Assembly: GCA_963210315.1 (NCBI GenBank)
Contig: OY723272.1
Location: forward strand, 2,108,001-2,172,000
Direction: 5' to 3'
From: Rhynchopus euleeides
Taxonomy: Eukaryota; Euglenozoa; Diplonemea; Diplonemida; Diplonemidae
Length of the DNA: 64,000 nucleotides
Part shown: one piece after another, positions 1 to 13,507 of the stretch
Layout of the letters: each line of letters begins with the position of its first letter
Numbering within the stretch: position 1 is the stretch's first letter
The notes under the pieces: generated by a model
What the model was told of the DNA's origin: nothing
What the model saw: the letters and a program-made list of their open reading frames with translations, nothing else
The model's database searches: none
Translations under genes and position numbers: made by a program

Positions 1-640
1 CATGCTGGGGGGGGGGTTGGTGGGGGGGGGGTGAAGGAATGATGTGTGTGTGTGGAGGTTCTGCGGGCGTCACGTGATACCCTGCTGGGATGCCTGCATT
101 GTGTTTGAAACGCCTGTCATCGATGAAAGGCTTCTCAAAAATGGCTGTTGTCGGCGCACGCCCCTCCCCTCCCCCAGTCGCCCCATCCCGACGAAAAACT
201 GTGCCCACATCGATCGCAATACATATCGCCTCAAGCCGAACACAGCTCTTTCAGTTTTGAAGAAGTGAAATAACGGTTTTTCCCATCGGGTGTGATGATA
301 ACTCTGCATGCCGCATGTGGAGCATTCAGAGGTGCTGCTGTGCTGCATGGAGACGCAGCAGTGCCGCCGGTTGCTCGAAGAATGAGCCCAACGTGCACGA
401 TACCCTGCAGAGAGGGCTCCCCCCCCATATTATTGGGAAAAATACGGTGAAGAATACCAGGGATTATTCATCGAATCGAAGACCTGCTTTTCTGTTGTGA
501 CAATCAGCAAAAACTGTATGTGTCGGTGAGGTTTGACCTGCCTTTGTCGGAGGAGATCAAAAAGGAAAACCCGGAAGATTCTCAAGAAGAAAGGAAAAAC
601 GGAAACGCCACTGGCCCGGCTGTCCCGTCAGTGGGGTTAT
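1..640. other. left-edge non-coding stretch
   Basis: G-rich at the very edge (two G runs near 6-31). All open frames are short, overlap on both strands and have no recognisable content. I see no gene, RNA or repeat that can be supported. Confidence 0.4.
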
Positions 641-649
641 AGATGGGGT

Positions 650-1610
650 TTACAAAGGGGCTCCACTTGTGCGACACACCAAGTCTGTGCAGCAGCTTAG
701 CTCACGGTACTCATGGCTGTCGACGTAAGGATGCGGCAGCAGGATGGGGAAAGGGATGGGATTCGTGGTGACACCACTGTGCACGTCACTGCCCTGAGAG
801 CCCCACATGTCAGGTTGGTCGCCGATCCCAAAAAAAAAGACACCACCCGCACAGCGATGCATGTTGACCCTATTCATGCAGATACTCCTGTTGTTTGCAT
901 TGTTCGCCTCTATCTGCGCTTGCACCTTTCTCGCTCCGACTTGATTCGTATCCAATCGGTGCATGAGCCTTGTTCGTTTCTGCTGCGAAGGGTTGCCCTG
1001 TGTGTGCTCTTTTAGCTGCTGACCAAATCCGAAATGGGCGGGCTGATGTTGTGTCGCGTGCATGTTGTTGTGCCATGTAGATTGCAGGCATATCTGGTCC
1101 GGTACGCACTCCTCCCGAAATGTGTGTTGGTCCTGGTCGAGTGAGAGGAAACCACAATTGCAAGAATGGCTGCTCCATAGGTACCATGATGTACGCATGC
1201 TCAGGGAACTCGTGCGAAATATCACGAATTGAATGTACACCACCCCCAGGCGGCCCGGCAACTTCATGAAGCGTGGAATGCAACACCTCATCTGACAGAA
1301 GCCCCTGCCCGGTCACGCAATACTGCTTGCAGGGCTTGTTTTGTTGTTCTCAAAGTTTTCTTTCCTTAGGAATGGGGAGGGGATCTTCGCGGCAATTTCC
1401 GACACAAGTCCAAGAGCTTCCACCTTCTCGAAGAGAGGCAGTTCATCAAAAATGGCCGCGTTGTCCCCGTCGTGAAGACGCCTCTGAACTTTTGCCTTCA
1501 TCAAACATCTCTAGGGACCCAACCAGTGTGTCGACTCAATACCTATGTCTTGTCTGCTTCCTTCCATCAGATTCTCGTTAGGCTCCCACAGAAATAGGCG
1601 GATGCTGTGG
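650..1610 (-). CDS. possible multi-exon gene of unknown function (weak)
   Basis: On the minus strand several short frames in a row read like protein rather than noise: about 1610-1520 (contains RLFLWEPNENLMEGS), 1504-1313 (63 residues, contains IFDELPLFEKVEALGLVSEI) and 1316-870 (148 residues, contains HEFPEHAYIMVPMEQPF and GVRTGPDMPAIYM). Each is cut by a stop and the next begins in another frame, as expected of short exons or of a decayed gene. I could not place splice sites of the GTATG type used by the neighbours, so no exon model is offered. The family is not recognised. It would be divergent to the SHMT gene. The outer limits are approximate. Confidence 0.2.
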
Positions 1611-1958
1611 CCTGTGACCTCACCACGTGCTTTAGGCTCAAGGAGCATTGCCTCCTGGGCCGGCTCCGCGTGTCTCCCTCACCCGTCTCCCCCACCCCGC
1701 GTCGTCTTGTTTTGCAACGTTGGCAACCCTGCAGGTGGGTGCCCGAGTTGGGGCCATGCTGTCCAACCACGGGGCAACCACCAGGGAATCCAGTGCAAGA
1801 ATGAGGAGGACAGCCGCCCCAAGGCATGCACACCCATCCCACAGCCCATGACTTCATTCGCATAGTTGGCAGAACTGCATGGAGATACGTTGCATTGTGT
1901 TGTGTTGTTTGGCACCACAGACACCACACCACGGGCAGGAACCACCAACAACAGCAAG

Positions 1959-3658
1959 ATGGCCCAGCTTCCCGGCAACGTGCCGCTGAAGGAGCATGAC
2001 CCGGAGATGTACGACCTGATCGAGCAGGAGAAGCGCCGCCAGTGGGCCGGGCTCGAGATGGTATGCCAGTGCCAGCAGGCGTGTTGTGTGGGTGTTGCGC
2101 CTCGTCACGCCGCCGCCCGGCCTCCTCACCACCACCTGTGCCCTGCAGATTGCGTCGGAGAACCTGACGTCGAAGGCTGTGATGGAGTGCCTGGGGTCGT
2201 GCCTGACGAACAAGTACTCTGAGGGTCAGGTGGGCAACCGCTACTACGGCGGGAACGAGATCATCGACAAGGTATGTGTTGTGGTGGTGTGGTTCGGTGG
2301 GTTGGGATGCTGTTGTGTTGTTGTGTTGAGTTGAGTCGTGTGGTATTGGAGCCGTGTGGCATGTGTCATTGTGCTACAGATCGAGCAGCTGACGAAGGAC
2401 CGTTGCCTGGCGGCATTCAAGCTGGACAACAAGGAGTGGGGCGTGAACGTGCAGCCGTACTCTGGGTATGTGACATGGCATTGCGCAGCTGTGAGACTGA
2501 GACTGCTCTGAGACTCGAATGGTGGCGTCTATTTCCACACCACACCACGCCGCACCACCCACACACACACAACACCCACACAGCTCGTCGGCCAACTTCG
2601 GTGTGTACACCGGTCTGCTGCAGCCGCACGACCGGATCATGGGGCTGGACCTGCCCAGCGGTGGTCACCTGACGCACGGTTACTACACGGCAAAGAAGAA
2701 GATCTCTGCCACGTCGATCTACTTCGAGTCGTTCCCCTACCGGGTGAAGGCGGACGGGCACGTCGACCTGGAGGAGCTGGAGCGGAACGCCAAGGTGTTC
2801 CGCCCGAAGATCCTGATCATGGGGGGCTCGGCGTACCCGCGTGAGTGGCCGTACGCGGAGTTCCGCCGCATCGCGGACTCTGTGGGGGCGCTGCTGATGA
2901 TGGACATGGCGCACATCAGCGGGCTGGTGGTGACGGAGGAGGCGGAGTCGCCGTTCAAGTACGCGGACGTGGTGACGACGACGACGCACAAGTCGCTGCG
3001 CGGGCCGCGCTCCGGGATGATCTTCTACCGGAAGAAGGCGCGGAAGGACGGCGCGGACACGAAGTTCGAGGAGGCGATCGACATGGCGGTGTTCCCCGGC
3101 CTGCAGGGCGGCCCGCACGAGCACCAGATCGCGGGTGTGGCGACGCAGATGAAGGAGGCGGTGACCCCCGAGTTCAAGGCCTACTCCGCACAGGTGAAGG
3201 CGAACATGCGCGCCATGGCGGACGCGTTCCGGAAGCGCGGGTGGACCATGGTGACGGACGGGACGGACAACCACCTGCTGATGTGGAACGTGAAGCCGCT
3301 CGGGCTGACGGGCGCGAAGGTGGAGCGCGTGCTGGAGCTGATCTCGATCAGCGTGAACAAGAACACGGTGGCGACGGACACGTCCGCCCTGACCCCCAGC
3401 GGGATCCGCATCGGGTCGGGCGCCGTCACCACGCGTGGGATGAAGGAGGCCGACATGGAGACCATCACCCAGTTCTACGAGGAGGCTGTGGCGATCTCGC
3501 AGAAGGTGCAGGAGGCCTCCGGCAAGAAGCTGGCCGACTTCCTCCCCGCCCTGGAGAAGGCCCCCGAGGTGGCCGCCCTGCGCGAGAAGGTCGAGACCTT
3601 CGCCAAGCAGTGGCCCATGCCCGGCTTCGACATCGCCGACATGCACTACAAGAACTGA
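1959..3658 (+). CDS. SHMT: serine hydroxymethyltransferase, four exons
   Basis: PLP enzyme that interconverts serine plus tetrahydrofolate with glycine plus 5,10-methylene-tetrahydrofolate. Exons 1959-2060, 2149-2271, 2380-2465 and 2584-3658 join in frame to 461 residues, the usual length for a cytosolic SHMT. The introns are short (88, 108 and 118 bp) and begin GTATG and end CAG. Visible family motifs are [65 protein letters not shown], the PLP-lysine motif [10 protein letters not shown] (lysine about residue 240), [11 protein letters not shown], and [14 protein letters not shown] near the end. The ATG at 1959 is preferred because it sits just ahead of the conserved N-terminal region ([14 protein letters not shown]); an in-frame ATG at 1866 would add 31 residues with no family similarity. 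There is no evident mitochondrial presequence, so the enzyme is probably cytosolic. Codon use is strongly GC-ending. Confidence 0.97.
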
Positions 3659-4567
3659 GCCTTCCTGCCGTGCGCCTGTCTGTCCCTCGACACCACACCA
3701 TCCCGCCCGCCCCTGCCTGCCTGCTGCAGGCCCGTGCATGCACTCTCCTGCAACACTAACGCTGCCCGCTCCCCCTCTTTGCGGTGCTCTGACGACCGGC
3801 TTGCCGTAGCCTGCAAGAATCGGGTCTGTCGCCCGCATTATCGTAACCTGATTCGGGAGGGCCTTCGCTAAGCGGCGCAACAACGTGCGTTTTTTTTGGG
3901 TGCATTCCACCTGTTTTTATTAGAAACAAGACGCAAACAAAAAGTTGCCGGATGTTACGTATCAGCGAAGACCCCCCCCCCCCCCGACCCACCCCCGACC
4001 CCCGCGTTCCTTTTTTTCGTGCACTTTACTTTACTTCCTTATGTTATTTGCGTCTCATTGTTTATCCAACCCCCCCCCCTTCTTTTTCGTTGGTTCTGCT
4101 CACCTCCGCCGCGCTGCCCTTGCAGCGAGGCGGCGGGTGATCGAGAAAAGGGGGGGGGTGGTGGTGATTGTGGTGGTGGTGGTGCCGCTTCCCACGTCGT
4201 GTGATTTTTCTGTTGATCAGTCCCGGCCTTTTCAATGGCGTAACGATTCGATGCCTGGAGACGCCCCCACCCCCGCCCCCCCCGCCCCCAACCCGGATGG
4301 TTTTCACCCATTTCTTTTTGCTGGAAAAAAATCACCCGTTTTTACTGTTGGGATGTATGTCAGTCTCTGAAAGAGTGGTGTTTGGGCGGAGTGGGGGGAG
4401 GGGGGGGGGGTGTCAAGACACCCCCGCACCCCCCCCCCTCTCAATCCCACCGTGCAGTACACACCGCATTGCCACTCACCCTTTTCACCCCTACCCCCAC
4501 CCCCACGCCTTGCTGTCTCCATCGCGCTCTGCAGGTGGGGGGTACCCCCCCCACCCTCCCCGGGCTC
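3659..4567. other. intergenic region with C-runs
   Basis: 3' flank of SHMT and 5' flank of the proline-rich gene. It has C-runs at 3969-3983, 4069-4079 and 4429-4438. The motif AGCGAAGACCCCC at about 3963 also ends the small inverted-repeat elements at 43961-44118 and 58750-58907 and occurs, reversed, at the start of each composite satellite unit (29388, 44714). A CTCTGCAG just before 4536 could be a 3' splice site in the 5' leader of the next gene. No gene is seen. Confidence 0.5.
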
Positions 4568-7500
4568 ATGGTCATCGTGCGGCTGATCGGGGAAAAGAAT
4601 GCCACAGAGCGGTGGCTGCCGACGGACCGGCTCGTCTTGAAGGTCGACCTGACAGCCCCTGTGCGGGATGCCTCCGCAAAGATCGAGAGCAAGACGGGGA
4701 TGGGCTTCGACGCCTATGAGGTGTGGACCGTTGATGACACCAACGCGAAGAAGTGGAAAGGCGGGCCCCTGACGCTCGGCCAGCAGTGTGAGCTAGAGGT
4801 GCCCTTTGCGACGTATCGGCTTGTGCAGGGCGACTTTGTATATTTAAAGCTGCGAAGCGGTGCGGCACCCTCTGCGGTGGGCCCAGATGTGCGACGAGGT
4901 ACACCCCCTTCACAGTCACTGACCCCCACGTCTGCACCTGCTGACACGCCGCCGCCGCCGGCAAGGGTGCGGCCGCCGCCACCTCCAGGAAAAGGGGCAC
5001 CGCCGCCGCCGCCGCCGCGCCCGCCCGCAGGGAAGGCAGCGCCCCCACCTGCGCCGCCTGGGCGGCCTGTGCCTGTGGAGGAGTTGGAGTTGGAGCTGTG
5101 CCCGCAGCCGACGCTGTCGGAGGCGGGGTCTGATTCGGATGGGCCGCCGTTGCCGCCGCCGCCGTGTCCAGCGAAGGGGCTGCCGCCGCCGCCTCCGCCC
5201 CCCGGGAGGAAGGCTGCAGCGCCTCCGGCGCCGAAGGCGGCACCGCCTGCGCCACCGTCGCCCGGTGTGCCGCCGCCGCCCCCGGCGCCGCCTGGGAAGA
5301 AGGCGGCACCGCCACCGCCGGGAAAGGCAGCACCGCCGCCCCCGCCTTCGCCCGGTTCGCCGCCGCCGCCCCCAGCCAAGGCGGCGGTTGCGCCGGCGTC
5401 GCCAGGTTCACCGCCGCCCCCACCGCCAGGCAAGAGGGCAGCGGCGCCTCCGCCGGGGAAAGGGCTGCCGCCGCCGCCTCCGCCGCCTGGGAAGAATGCT
5501 GCGCCGAAGGCGGCGCCGCCTGCGCCGCCGTCGCCCGGTGTGCCGCCGCCGCCACCGGCACCGCCTGGGAAGAAGGCGGCACCGCCGCCGCCTTCACCTG
5601 GGGGTGCGCCACCGCCTCCTCCAGGCAAGGCAGCTGCGCCTCCAGCACCGTCGCCTGGGGGTGCACCGCCACCACCGGCACCGCCAACGCCTGGTGGTGG
5701 TGCGCCGGCACCGCCGCCCCCTGCGAAGGTGGCACCTCCACCGCCTTCGCCAGGGGGTGCGCCGCCACCACCGCCTCCAGGCAAGGCAGCCGCGCCTCCA
5801 GCACCGTCGCCTGGGGGTGCACCGCCGCCACCTCCGCCGCCTGGGAAGAAGGCGGCACCGCCGCCGCCTTCCCCGGGTGCGCCGCCGCCACCAGCTCCAC
5901 CCGGTAAGGCAGCTCCGTCCCCTGCGAAGGCGGCACCGCCACCTCCGCCATCGCCCGGTGCACCGCCGCCGCCGCCTCCTGGCAAGGCAGCTGCGCCTCC
6001 AGCACCGTCGCCTGGGGGTGCACCGCCGCCACCGCCGCCAGGCAAGAAGGCAGCGGCGCCTCCGCCGGGCAAAGGGTTGCCGCCGCCACCACCACCGCCT
6101 AAGAAGGCTGCGCCTCCTGCACCTTCGCCAGGGGGTGCACCTCCGCCACCTCCTGCTCCCGGCGCCGCAGCGCCGCCTGCGCCACCGACGCCCGGTGTGC
6201 CGGCACCACCACCGGCGCCGCCTGGGAAGCAGGCGGCACCGCCACCACCTTCGCCAGGGGGTGCGCCGCCACCACCCCCTCCAGGCAAGGCAGCTGCACC
6301 TCCAGCACCGTCGCCTGGGGGTGCACCGCCGCCACCTGCTCCCGGTGGCGGGGCAGCACCGCCACCGCTGTCGCCAGGTGCACCGCCGCCACCACCACCT
6401 CCAGCTAAGGCAGCGGCACCGCCGCCGCCTTCGCCAGGGGGTGCGCCGCCACCGCCACCTCCTCCAGGCAAGGCAGCACCAGCACCAGCACCTCCTGCGA
6501 AGGCGGCACCGCCGCCACCTTCGCCGGGGGGTGCACCACCGCCACCTCCTCCAGGCAAGGCTGCGCCTCCGCCACCGTCGCCTGGCGGGGCCCCGCCGCC
6601 ACCCCCTCCGGTGGCGGCACCGGCACCGCCAACGCCTGGAGGTGGTGCGCCGGCACCGCCGCCCCCTGCGAAGGCGGCACCGCCACCACCTTCGCCTGGG
6701 GGTGCGCCGCCACCACCTCCTCCAGGCAAGGCAGCCGCGCCTCCAGCACCGTCGCCTGGGGGTGCACCGCCGCCACCTCCGCCGCCTGGGAAGAAGGCGG
6801 CACCGCCGCCGCCTTCGCCAGGGGGTGCGCCGCCACCACCCCCTCCAGGCAAGGCAGCTGCACCTCCAGCACCGTCGCCTGGGGGTGCACCGCCGCCACC
6901 TGCTCCTGGTGGTCGGGCAGCACCGCCACCGCCTTCGCCGGGTGCACCACCCCCACCAGCTCCACCCGGTAAGGCAGCTCCGCCACCTGCGCCATCGCCC
7001 GGTGCACCGCCGCCGCCGCCTCCAGCCAAGGCAGCTACCCCCCCAGCACCATCGCCTGGGGGTGCACCACCCCCGCCACCCCAGGGTGCGGGGCGTGCGG
7101 CACCGCCGGCGGCACCAACGCTGCCTGCGCCTGCGGCTGCGGCACCGCCACAAGCACCACCGCCTGCCAAGGCGGCAGCTGGAATGCGGATGGCGGATGT
7201 GCCGCCTGCCCGTGAGCCAGCCCCACCCGCACCAGCGGCAGGGACCTCTGTGCTGACGCTGCCTGCACCGCTGCAGCCGATGCAGCTGGTCCCAGCCTTG
7301 GGTGACTGGGGGAAGGAGAAGGTGGAGCTGCAGGGCCAGTTGAGCAAGCAGCGCCAGTTGATTGAGGATCAGGTATGCTGGCGGTTGTGTGCCTTTGTGT
7401 GGAACGGATCGAAGGAGGTGTCCCACAGGAGGGTTCTTTCTTCTCGGGAAACCACAGCAGCGTGTGTCTCTTCACACCCACCCTCTGCCACAAACAGGCG

Positions 7501-9247
7501 CGCCGCCTTGCAAGCCTCGAGCAGCTGGTGCTTGCCAAACAGCAGCGCACCGTGGCACCTCCTGCCACGTCGCCGCGCCCTGCCCCCGACAAGGTGGTGA
7601 AGAAGTTTACCGACCCGGTATGCTGCAGTTGTGCCGCAGTTGCGTGTGGGCGGGGTTGCGTTACCCCGGCACAACACATCTTCTGGCATCACGCTGTGCA
7701 GGCATGACGTACACCACACGAACACCTGGCACACCACACCATGCCACACCGCACAGGCCAAGCTGGCAGAAACCCAATGGAAGTTCGAAAAGGACAAGAT
7801 GTTGCTGCAGGAGCGCATCAAGGTATCACCGATCTGCCCCTATCTATTATTGTCTCCGCCAAAGCGGGTCGCATCGAGCCATCACTTGGACGCCACACGA
7901 CCACCACCACCACCCCAACAGCGCGAGGAGAAGGAACACGACGTCGTGCGTCTCGAGAAGGAGCTGGAGCTTGCCAAAGAGCAGCGCCGCGAGCTGCAGG
8001 ACCGCGTGGCACGCGAAGAGGCCCTCGCCGCAAAGGCTAAGGCGGACGAGCGGGAGCGCCAGCGCCAGGAGGAGGCACTGCACTTTGAAGAGGAGCTGCG
8101 CCGCCAGGAGGCCAGCAAGGTGGAGCTGGAGCGCGAGATCCAGCGCCTCCGCAGCAGCCAGCAGGCCATCGACGAGGCGGAGCGGCAGCGTGCGCAGGAG
8201 GCGAAGGAGGATGCGGCACGCAAGCGGCGCGAGGATGCCGAGCGCCAACGCCTCTCCCTGCTTGCAGAGTGCCGCCGCCTGGAGCAGTCGCAGGAGGAAC
8301 GCCGCCAGAAGCTCTCCACGCAGCGCCTCAACGCAGCGCGTGCCGAGCAGCTCGTCAGCAAACAGCTGGGCAGGGCGATGCCCGACGAGACAGCTCTCGA
8401 TGACGACGCACGGAACTACCTCGCCTTCGTCGACTCCATCGACAAAGAGCAGCACAAGCTGCTGAAGCAGTCCGGCTGGAGCGACACCGACGTGCGGCGC
8501 CTGGAGGACTCAGAGCTGACGCGCCGCCAGCTCCTCTCCACCTCGCTCGGCGCGACGCACCGCGACAGGGGTGTCACCGACAGGCAGATGGACGAGCTGC
8601 AGCAGATCGACAGGTGGCAGAAGTGGCACATCGACAGCGACGTGGTGCTGGACACCGCAGCAGGGTACCCCGCCCAGGCCCCCAGCGGCACCCTCACCCA
8701 GGCCGCCGCCGAGGAGGTGCTGGAGGGCGACTCGCGCGCGCGGCGGGGCTGGGTTGCAAAGGCGCTGGACAGGGTCAGCGTGCCCCTCCCCGCCTCCCCG
8801 CTGCCGATGTACTGCACCCCGAGGCGGGACCGGGGCGGTGGGGACACTGCTGCGGGCCCCCCAGGCGCTTCGCCCATCTCGCATGTCCACACGCCGACGC
8901 CCTACCTGGCCTCGCCTGGCATGGTGTTCCCAGAGGGTCGCCACGATGCCTACGGCGGATACCCCTCGCAGGTTGCGGTGCAGCTGAACCCAGACGCGCA
9001 GGTCGGCGGCTCGCCAGACAGGGGGTCGCATTCGCGCCCCGCGCTGCAGCCCATCCCCTCGCTATCCAGCCTCCCCTCGACAGCTCCGCTGTTCAGCCGG
9101 AGCGCGCCCTCCCTCCTCGACGCGAGCAACCCCAGCCAGGCAGGGGTGAGATCCTCCTTCGCTCTTGGGTGCGGCGACGATCTCGACCACATTGTGAACG
9201 AGGTTCTGGTCCCCAACCAGCTCAGCGGGGTCAACAGGAGCTTCTGA
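4568..9247 (+). CDS. very long proline-rich (FH1-like) and coiled-coil protein, four exons
   Basis: Exons 4568-7372, 7498-7617, 7757-7822 and 7922-9247 join in frame to 1438 residues. The first two introns start GTATGC, the third GTATCA; all end CAG. Residues 1-97 form a compact, hydrophobic, strand-rich start (MVIVRLIGEKNATERWLPTD) that I do not recognise. Residues about 115-870 are almost wholly low complexity: P-runs of 4-8 alternating with GKAAPPPPSPGGAPP-like units, resembling the profilin- or SH3/WW-binding FH1 segment of formins. No FH2 domain follows. Residues about 915-1148 are a charged heptad-rich coiled coil (EKELELAKEQRRELQDRV). The C-terminal about 290 residues are Ser/Pro-rich and probably disordered. 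A cytoskeletal scaffold or actin/profilin-linked role is inference. The start at 4568 is the first ATG ahead of the compact domain; the frame is open upstream through C-rich non-coding DNA. The repeat tract is likely length-variable. Confidence 0.85.
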
Positions 9248-10940
9248 TGCGATGGGGGCACACGGTGTGGAGGTGTTCCATCAAATCTCACGGCAGGCGA
9301 CCTGCCTCAGGTGGGGTAGGGTAGGCCTGCAAGGCAGAGGCAGCGAGTGGGTGCTGGGTTGTTGTGTGAGAGCTGTATCGCAAAGCTGGGGAGGGAAGGG
9401 GGGGGGGGTGTGTTGAAGGTGGGGTTGTGCCTGCTTCTGTTCTGCCAGGCCCCCCCCCCCTCTTTGTTTATCGAGGAATCGAGGCACATGCCCCCTTGTC
9501 GTGGGCCTATTCCTCCTTCCCCTTTCAGATTTGGCCTGGCCCTCTCTCTCTCTCTCCCCTGCCCCTTTGCCCCCACTGCCTTTCCTGGGTCACAGCTCTT
9601 TGCTTTGGCCCGCTTCCCGGAGATCCAAAGCGCGCCTCATGTGCCAGTCACTGCTGACTCAGTCAGAGCATATATCCAAAACCCCCATTTTTGTAAAATG
9701 AGATTTTTTTATGAACGATATTTTTCTTGTACGCCCCCCCTCCCCCCGCCCCCCCTTCCCCATGCGAGAGAGAAGGAAACGCCGAGGCTCTGCGCCTGTC
9801 ACTGCCCTCGGCATAATCGGCTTTCCCCCCTGCCCAAGTCGCCACCCCCCCCCCCCCCCCTTCCCCAGAGCCTTCTCCTCCCACCCCTCCGCGTCCTTTA
9901 GTCTTGTAGTCTGTTGGTTCTATATTTTGTACTTCCGGTGTAGCTATCCGTTACTTCTCAGCCCCTCCCTCCCTCCCGCCCCAAGTGAATCTCGCATATA
10001 TAAGATGGGTAGTTCTGGCAGGTGATATACTAGAATTTGCCTGTATTCCACATGGGGTAGCAAAGACAATGTGTCGACCCGACATCGGGGTTGCGTTTTT
10101 GTTTTGACCTGTGTGTATTCAGACTACACTGGAAGTGTCTCTCGGTCCAGAGGGCCAAAAGTGTTTTTCTTGTAGTGTTTGAGGGGGTATTGGTGTCGCC
10201 TTCACGGTCCTGGGGGGGAGGGGGGGGAGACAGAACAGGCATAGGCGTGACAGCCAGCAACCAAACGTGCTCTCTCTTTCTGCGCACCCAGCCCCAGCCT
10301 TCATCAGGCCGAGGGCGTGTCTCGTGGGGGGGGGGTGTTGTGTTTAGAAGACGCATCAACAACAACGCATCACAACCAGGCGAAGGGTTACAGCAAGAGC
10401 GGTTGTTTTTACTGACCGGCGTTGTTCCAATCCAAGGGGGAGGGGGGGCGGGGATGCCACACCCAAAGAAGCGACTGGGTTACGCCCAGATCACACTGCC
10501 GCTTTCCGCCCGCAGCGACAGACACAGAGTTAGGTTCCAGGCAACCCCCAAGACAGACCCCAACCCTTCCTTCAGTGAGATAGGTGTAAGGTGCCCCATC
10601 CCCCCTCCCCCACGCACCCCCACATCTCCCCATCGCGCTGCGCCCCAGGCGCCTTTTTGGGTGACTGCGCTCCGTCTCCACCTCGCGCCCCCCCCGCCCC
10701 CTTCCATCCCCAAGCGCACACCATTTCAACAGGTCTTGCCTGCTTCTTTGTTGGCTTTACCCCTTTGCTTCAATTTGGACGCGGGGGGGAGGGTAGGTGG
10801 GGGGGGGGGGGGGGGACGGGGTGGGCAGTGAACCTTCCACCCACCACCCGCCCCCCTTCCTGGCCCCTCCTTCTGGGTTGAACCGCGCCGCACCCTGGGG
10901 CCGGTTGGGGACCCCCTCCCCGTTACCCGCTGTGCCGACC
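9248..10940. other. intergenic region with homopolymers and a dispersed repeat
   Basis: It has many C and G runs (9399-9408, 9845-9860, 10326-10335, 10798-10814) and CT-rich patches. Around 10257-10420 there is a segment that also occurs in diverged form at about 14643-14790: shared blocks are GCAACCAAACGTGCTCT, CTTCATCAGGC and AGAGCGGTTGT. No convincing coding sequence. The stretch just before 10941 is the 5' flank of the WW-SAXO gene. Confidence 0.45.
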
Positions 10941-12136
10941 ATGACGCTACAAGGCAAGATCCGACCGCGCGATGTCGTCCCCCCCGGGTGGGAGATGGAC
11001 CGCAGCAGGGGCTCGGGGCAGGTCTACTACCGGAATATCGACACGGGGGAGACGGTGTGGGATCTCCCGAAGTCTCTGACCGACAGCTTCGCGAGCCGTG
11101 GGGACACAAACGACATCCCTGCGGCTGGCTCAGATGAGGGAAGCCTCGGGCACCGGAGCGGCGCCTCGACACCCTGCAGGGCAGAGCGGCACGCCTCCAT
11201 GAGCAGCTTCCTCAGCGCAGGCTCCAACGAACGCATGGCCTGCATCTGCCAGATCTGCGAATGCGGCAAGCACAAATGCAAGGTGCACGAGCCGAAACCG
11301 CGTTACTCCGACCTGAACAGCGTCTACCAAGCGGACTACCCTTGGCACGATGCGGAGAAGCAGGCGCGCGCGCGGGAGAAGAAAGGTTACCTCTGCACCT
11401 CGTATGACCCGGATCACTTCCGGACGCAGTACGGCGCACACTTCGTCGAGCACCCGCCCCACCAGGCGCTGCAGCGCCCGCAGAGCGCACCCCTGGTGCG
11501 GACAAAGTTTACCCACGTCAGCACCTATCAGTCGGAGCACGGCCCGAAGGGGCTGCAGCCCCCTGCAAGGCGGGCCGAGAGGCACCAGGCGCCCCCCAAG
11601 GTGCCCTTCGCGCATAAGTCGACCAACCAGGCTGACTATGTGCCGCAGGATGCGGAGCGGCGGAAGATGATCCGGCCGCCCCACAACATGGTGCCCCCGG
11701 CTGCTTTCGCGGGGGATTCGACGTATAAAAAGTCGTATGTGTCGCCGGGTGACGCGGCTCAGCCACGCATGCGGAAGGTGCATAAGGCGCATGTGCTTCC
11801 GGAGGATCGGGACTTCATGAGCATGAAGCAGGCGTCGTATACAGAGCCACGGATTGCGCTGTGCCCAGCGGCGACGCTGCCGAAGAAGAACCCATCGGCC
11901 CACACGGGGCACACGCATTATCACAGGCGGAGCGTGCCGGGGCGTCAGGTGTGCATCCGCGAGAGGGGGGGAAGAGGGGGGGGAGGGAGTGAGAGCCTTT
12001 CCTTTTTGCCCAGGATTGTTGCCTCGATATGTGGGGGGAGGGGGAGGGGGTGGGGGTGGGGGTGGGGCTGCCTTCAAAGTTGGTCTGTCTCAACACACGC
12101 ACCCACACCCAACAGGCTGTTCGGTATACGTCATGA
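10941..12136 (+). CDS. WW domain-SAXO (stabiliser of axonemal microtubules) fusion, two exons
   Basis: Exons 10941-11948 and 12116-12136 give 342 residues; the intron starts GTGTGC and ends CAACAG, and the last exon adds only AVRYTS. Residues 12-45 are a WW domain: VPPGWEMD with Trp17, the tyrosine pair GQVYYRN, Trp40 and Pro43. Residues 99-113 are the Cys-rich signature MACICQICECGKHKC that opens SAXO/FAM154 proteins. It is followed by about five spaced Mn-like repeats with the pattern aromatic/Ser-x-Tyr (SVYQADYPWHD, STYQSEHGPKG, STNQADYVPQD, STYKKSYVSP, KQASYTEP). SAXO family members bind and stabilise doublet microtubules of cilia and flagella, so this protein probably works in the flagellum. 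A WW module in front of the SAXO signature is unusual as far as I know. The ATG at 10941 directly precedes the WW domain; the frame is open upstream in C/G-rich DNA without family content. Confidence 0.88.
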
Positions 12137-13286
<1,150 letters not shown>

Positions 13287-13507
13287 ACCCCCCCCCCCCT
13301 CTTCCCCTCTCGCTGCGAACACCAAAAGAGGTCCCTGCCGCGCTAATGCCTTCCGGCGTACGACGCAGCGTGGCGTATGTCCCTCTGATCCGACTCTCGC
13401 TCTTACATCTTGTCTTTGCCCCTGCACACCCATGGATGAGAGAGCTGCACGCGCTGTTGTGCGCAGCTTTGTATTTTGTGCGGCGTGCCAAACCCCCCCC
13501 CCCCTAG

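Noticed and set aside
4714-7347. 877-codon Gly-rich minus-strand frame and an Arg-rich plus-strand frame over the proline tract
   Set aside because: Mirror and shifted readings of the polyproline codons; the plus frame alone connects to non-repeat coding sequence through proper introns.
11130-12077. 315-codon minus-strand frame over the WW-SAXO gene
   Set aside because: Shadow of a GC-rich gene; no family content and it covers the intron.
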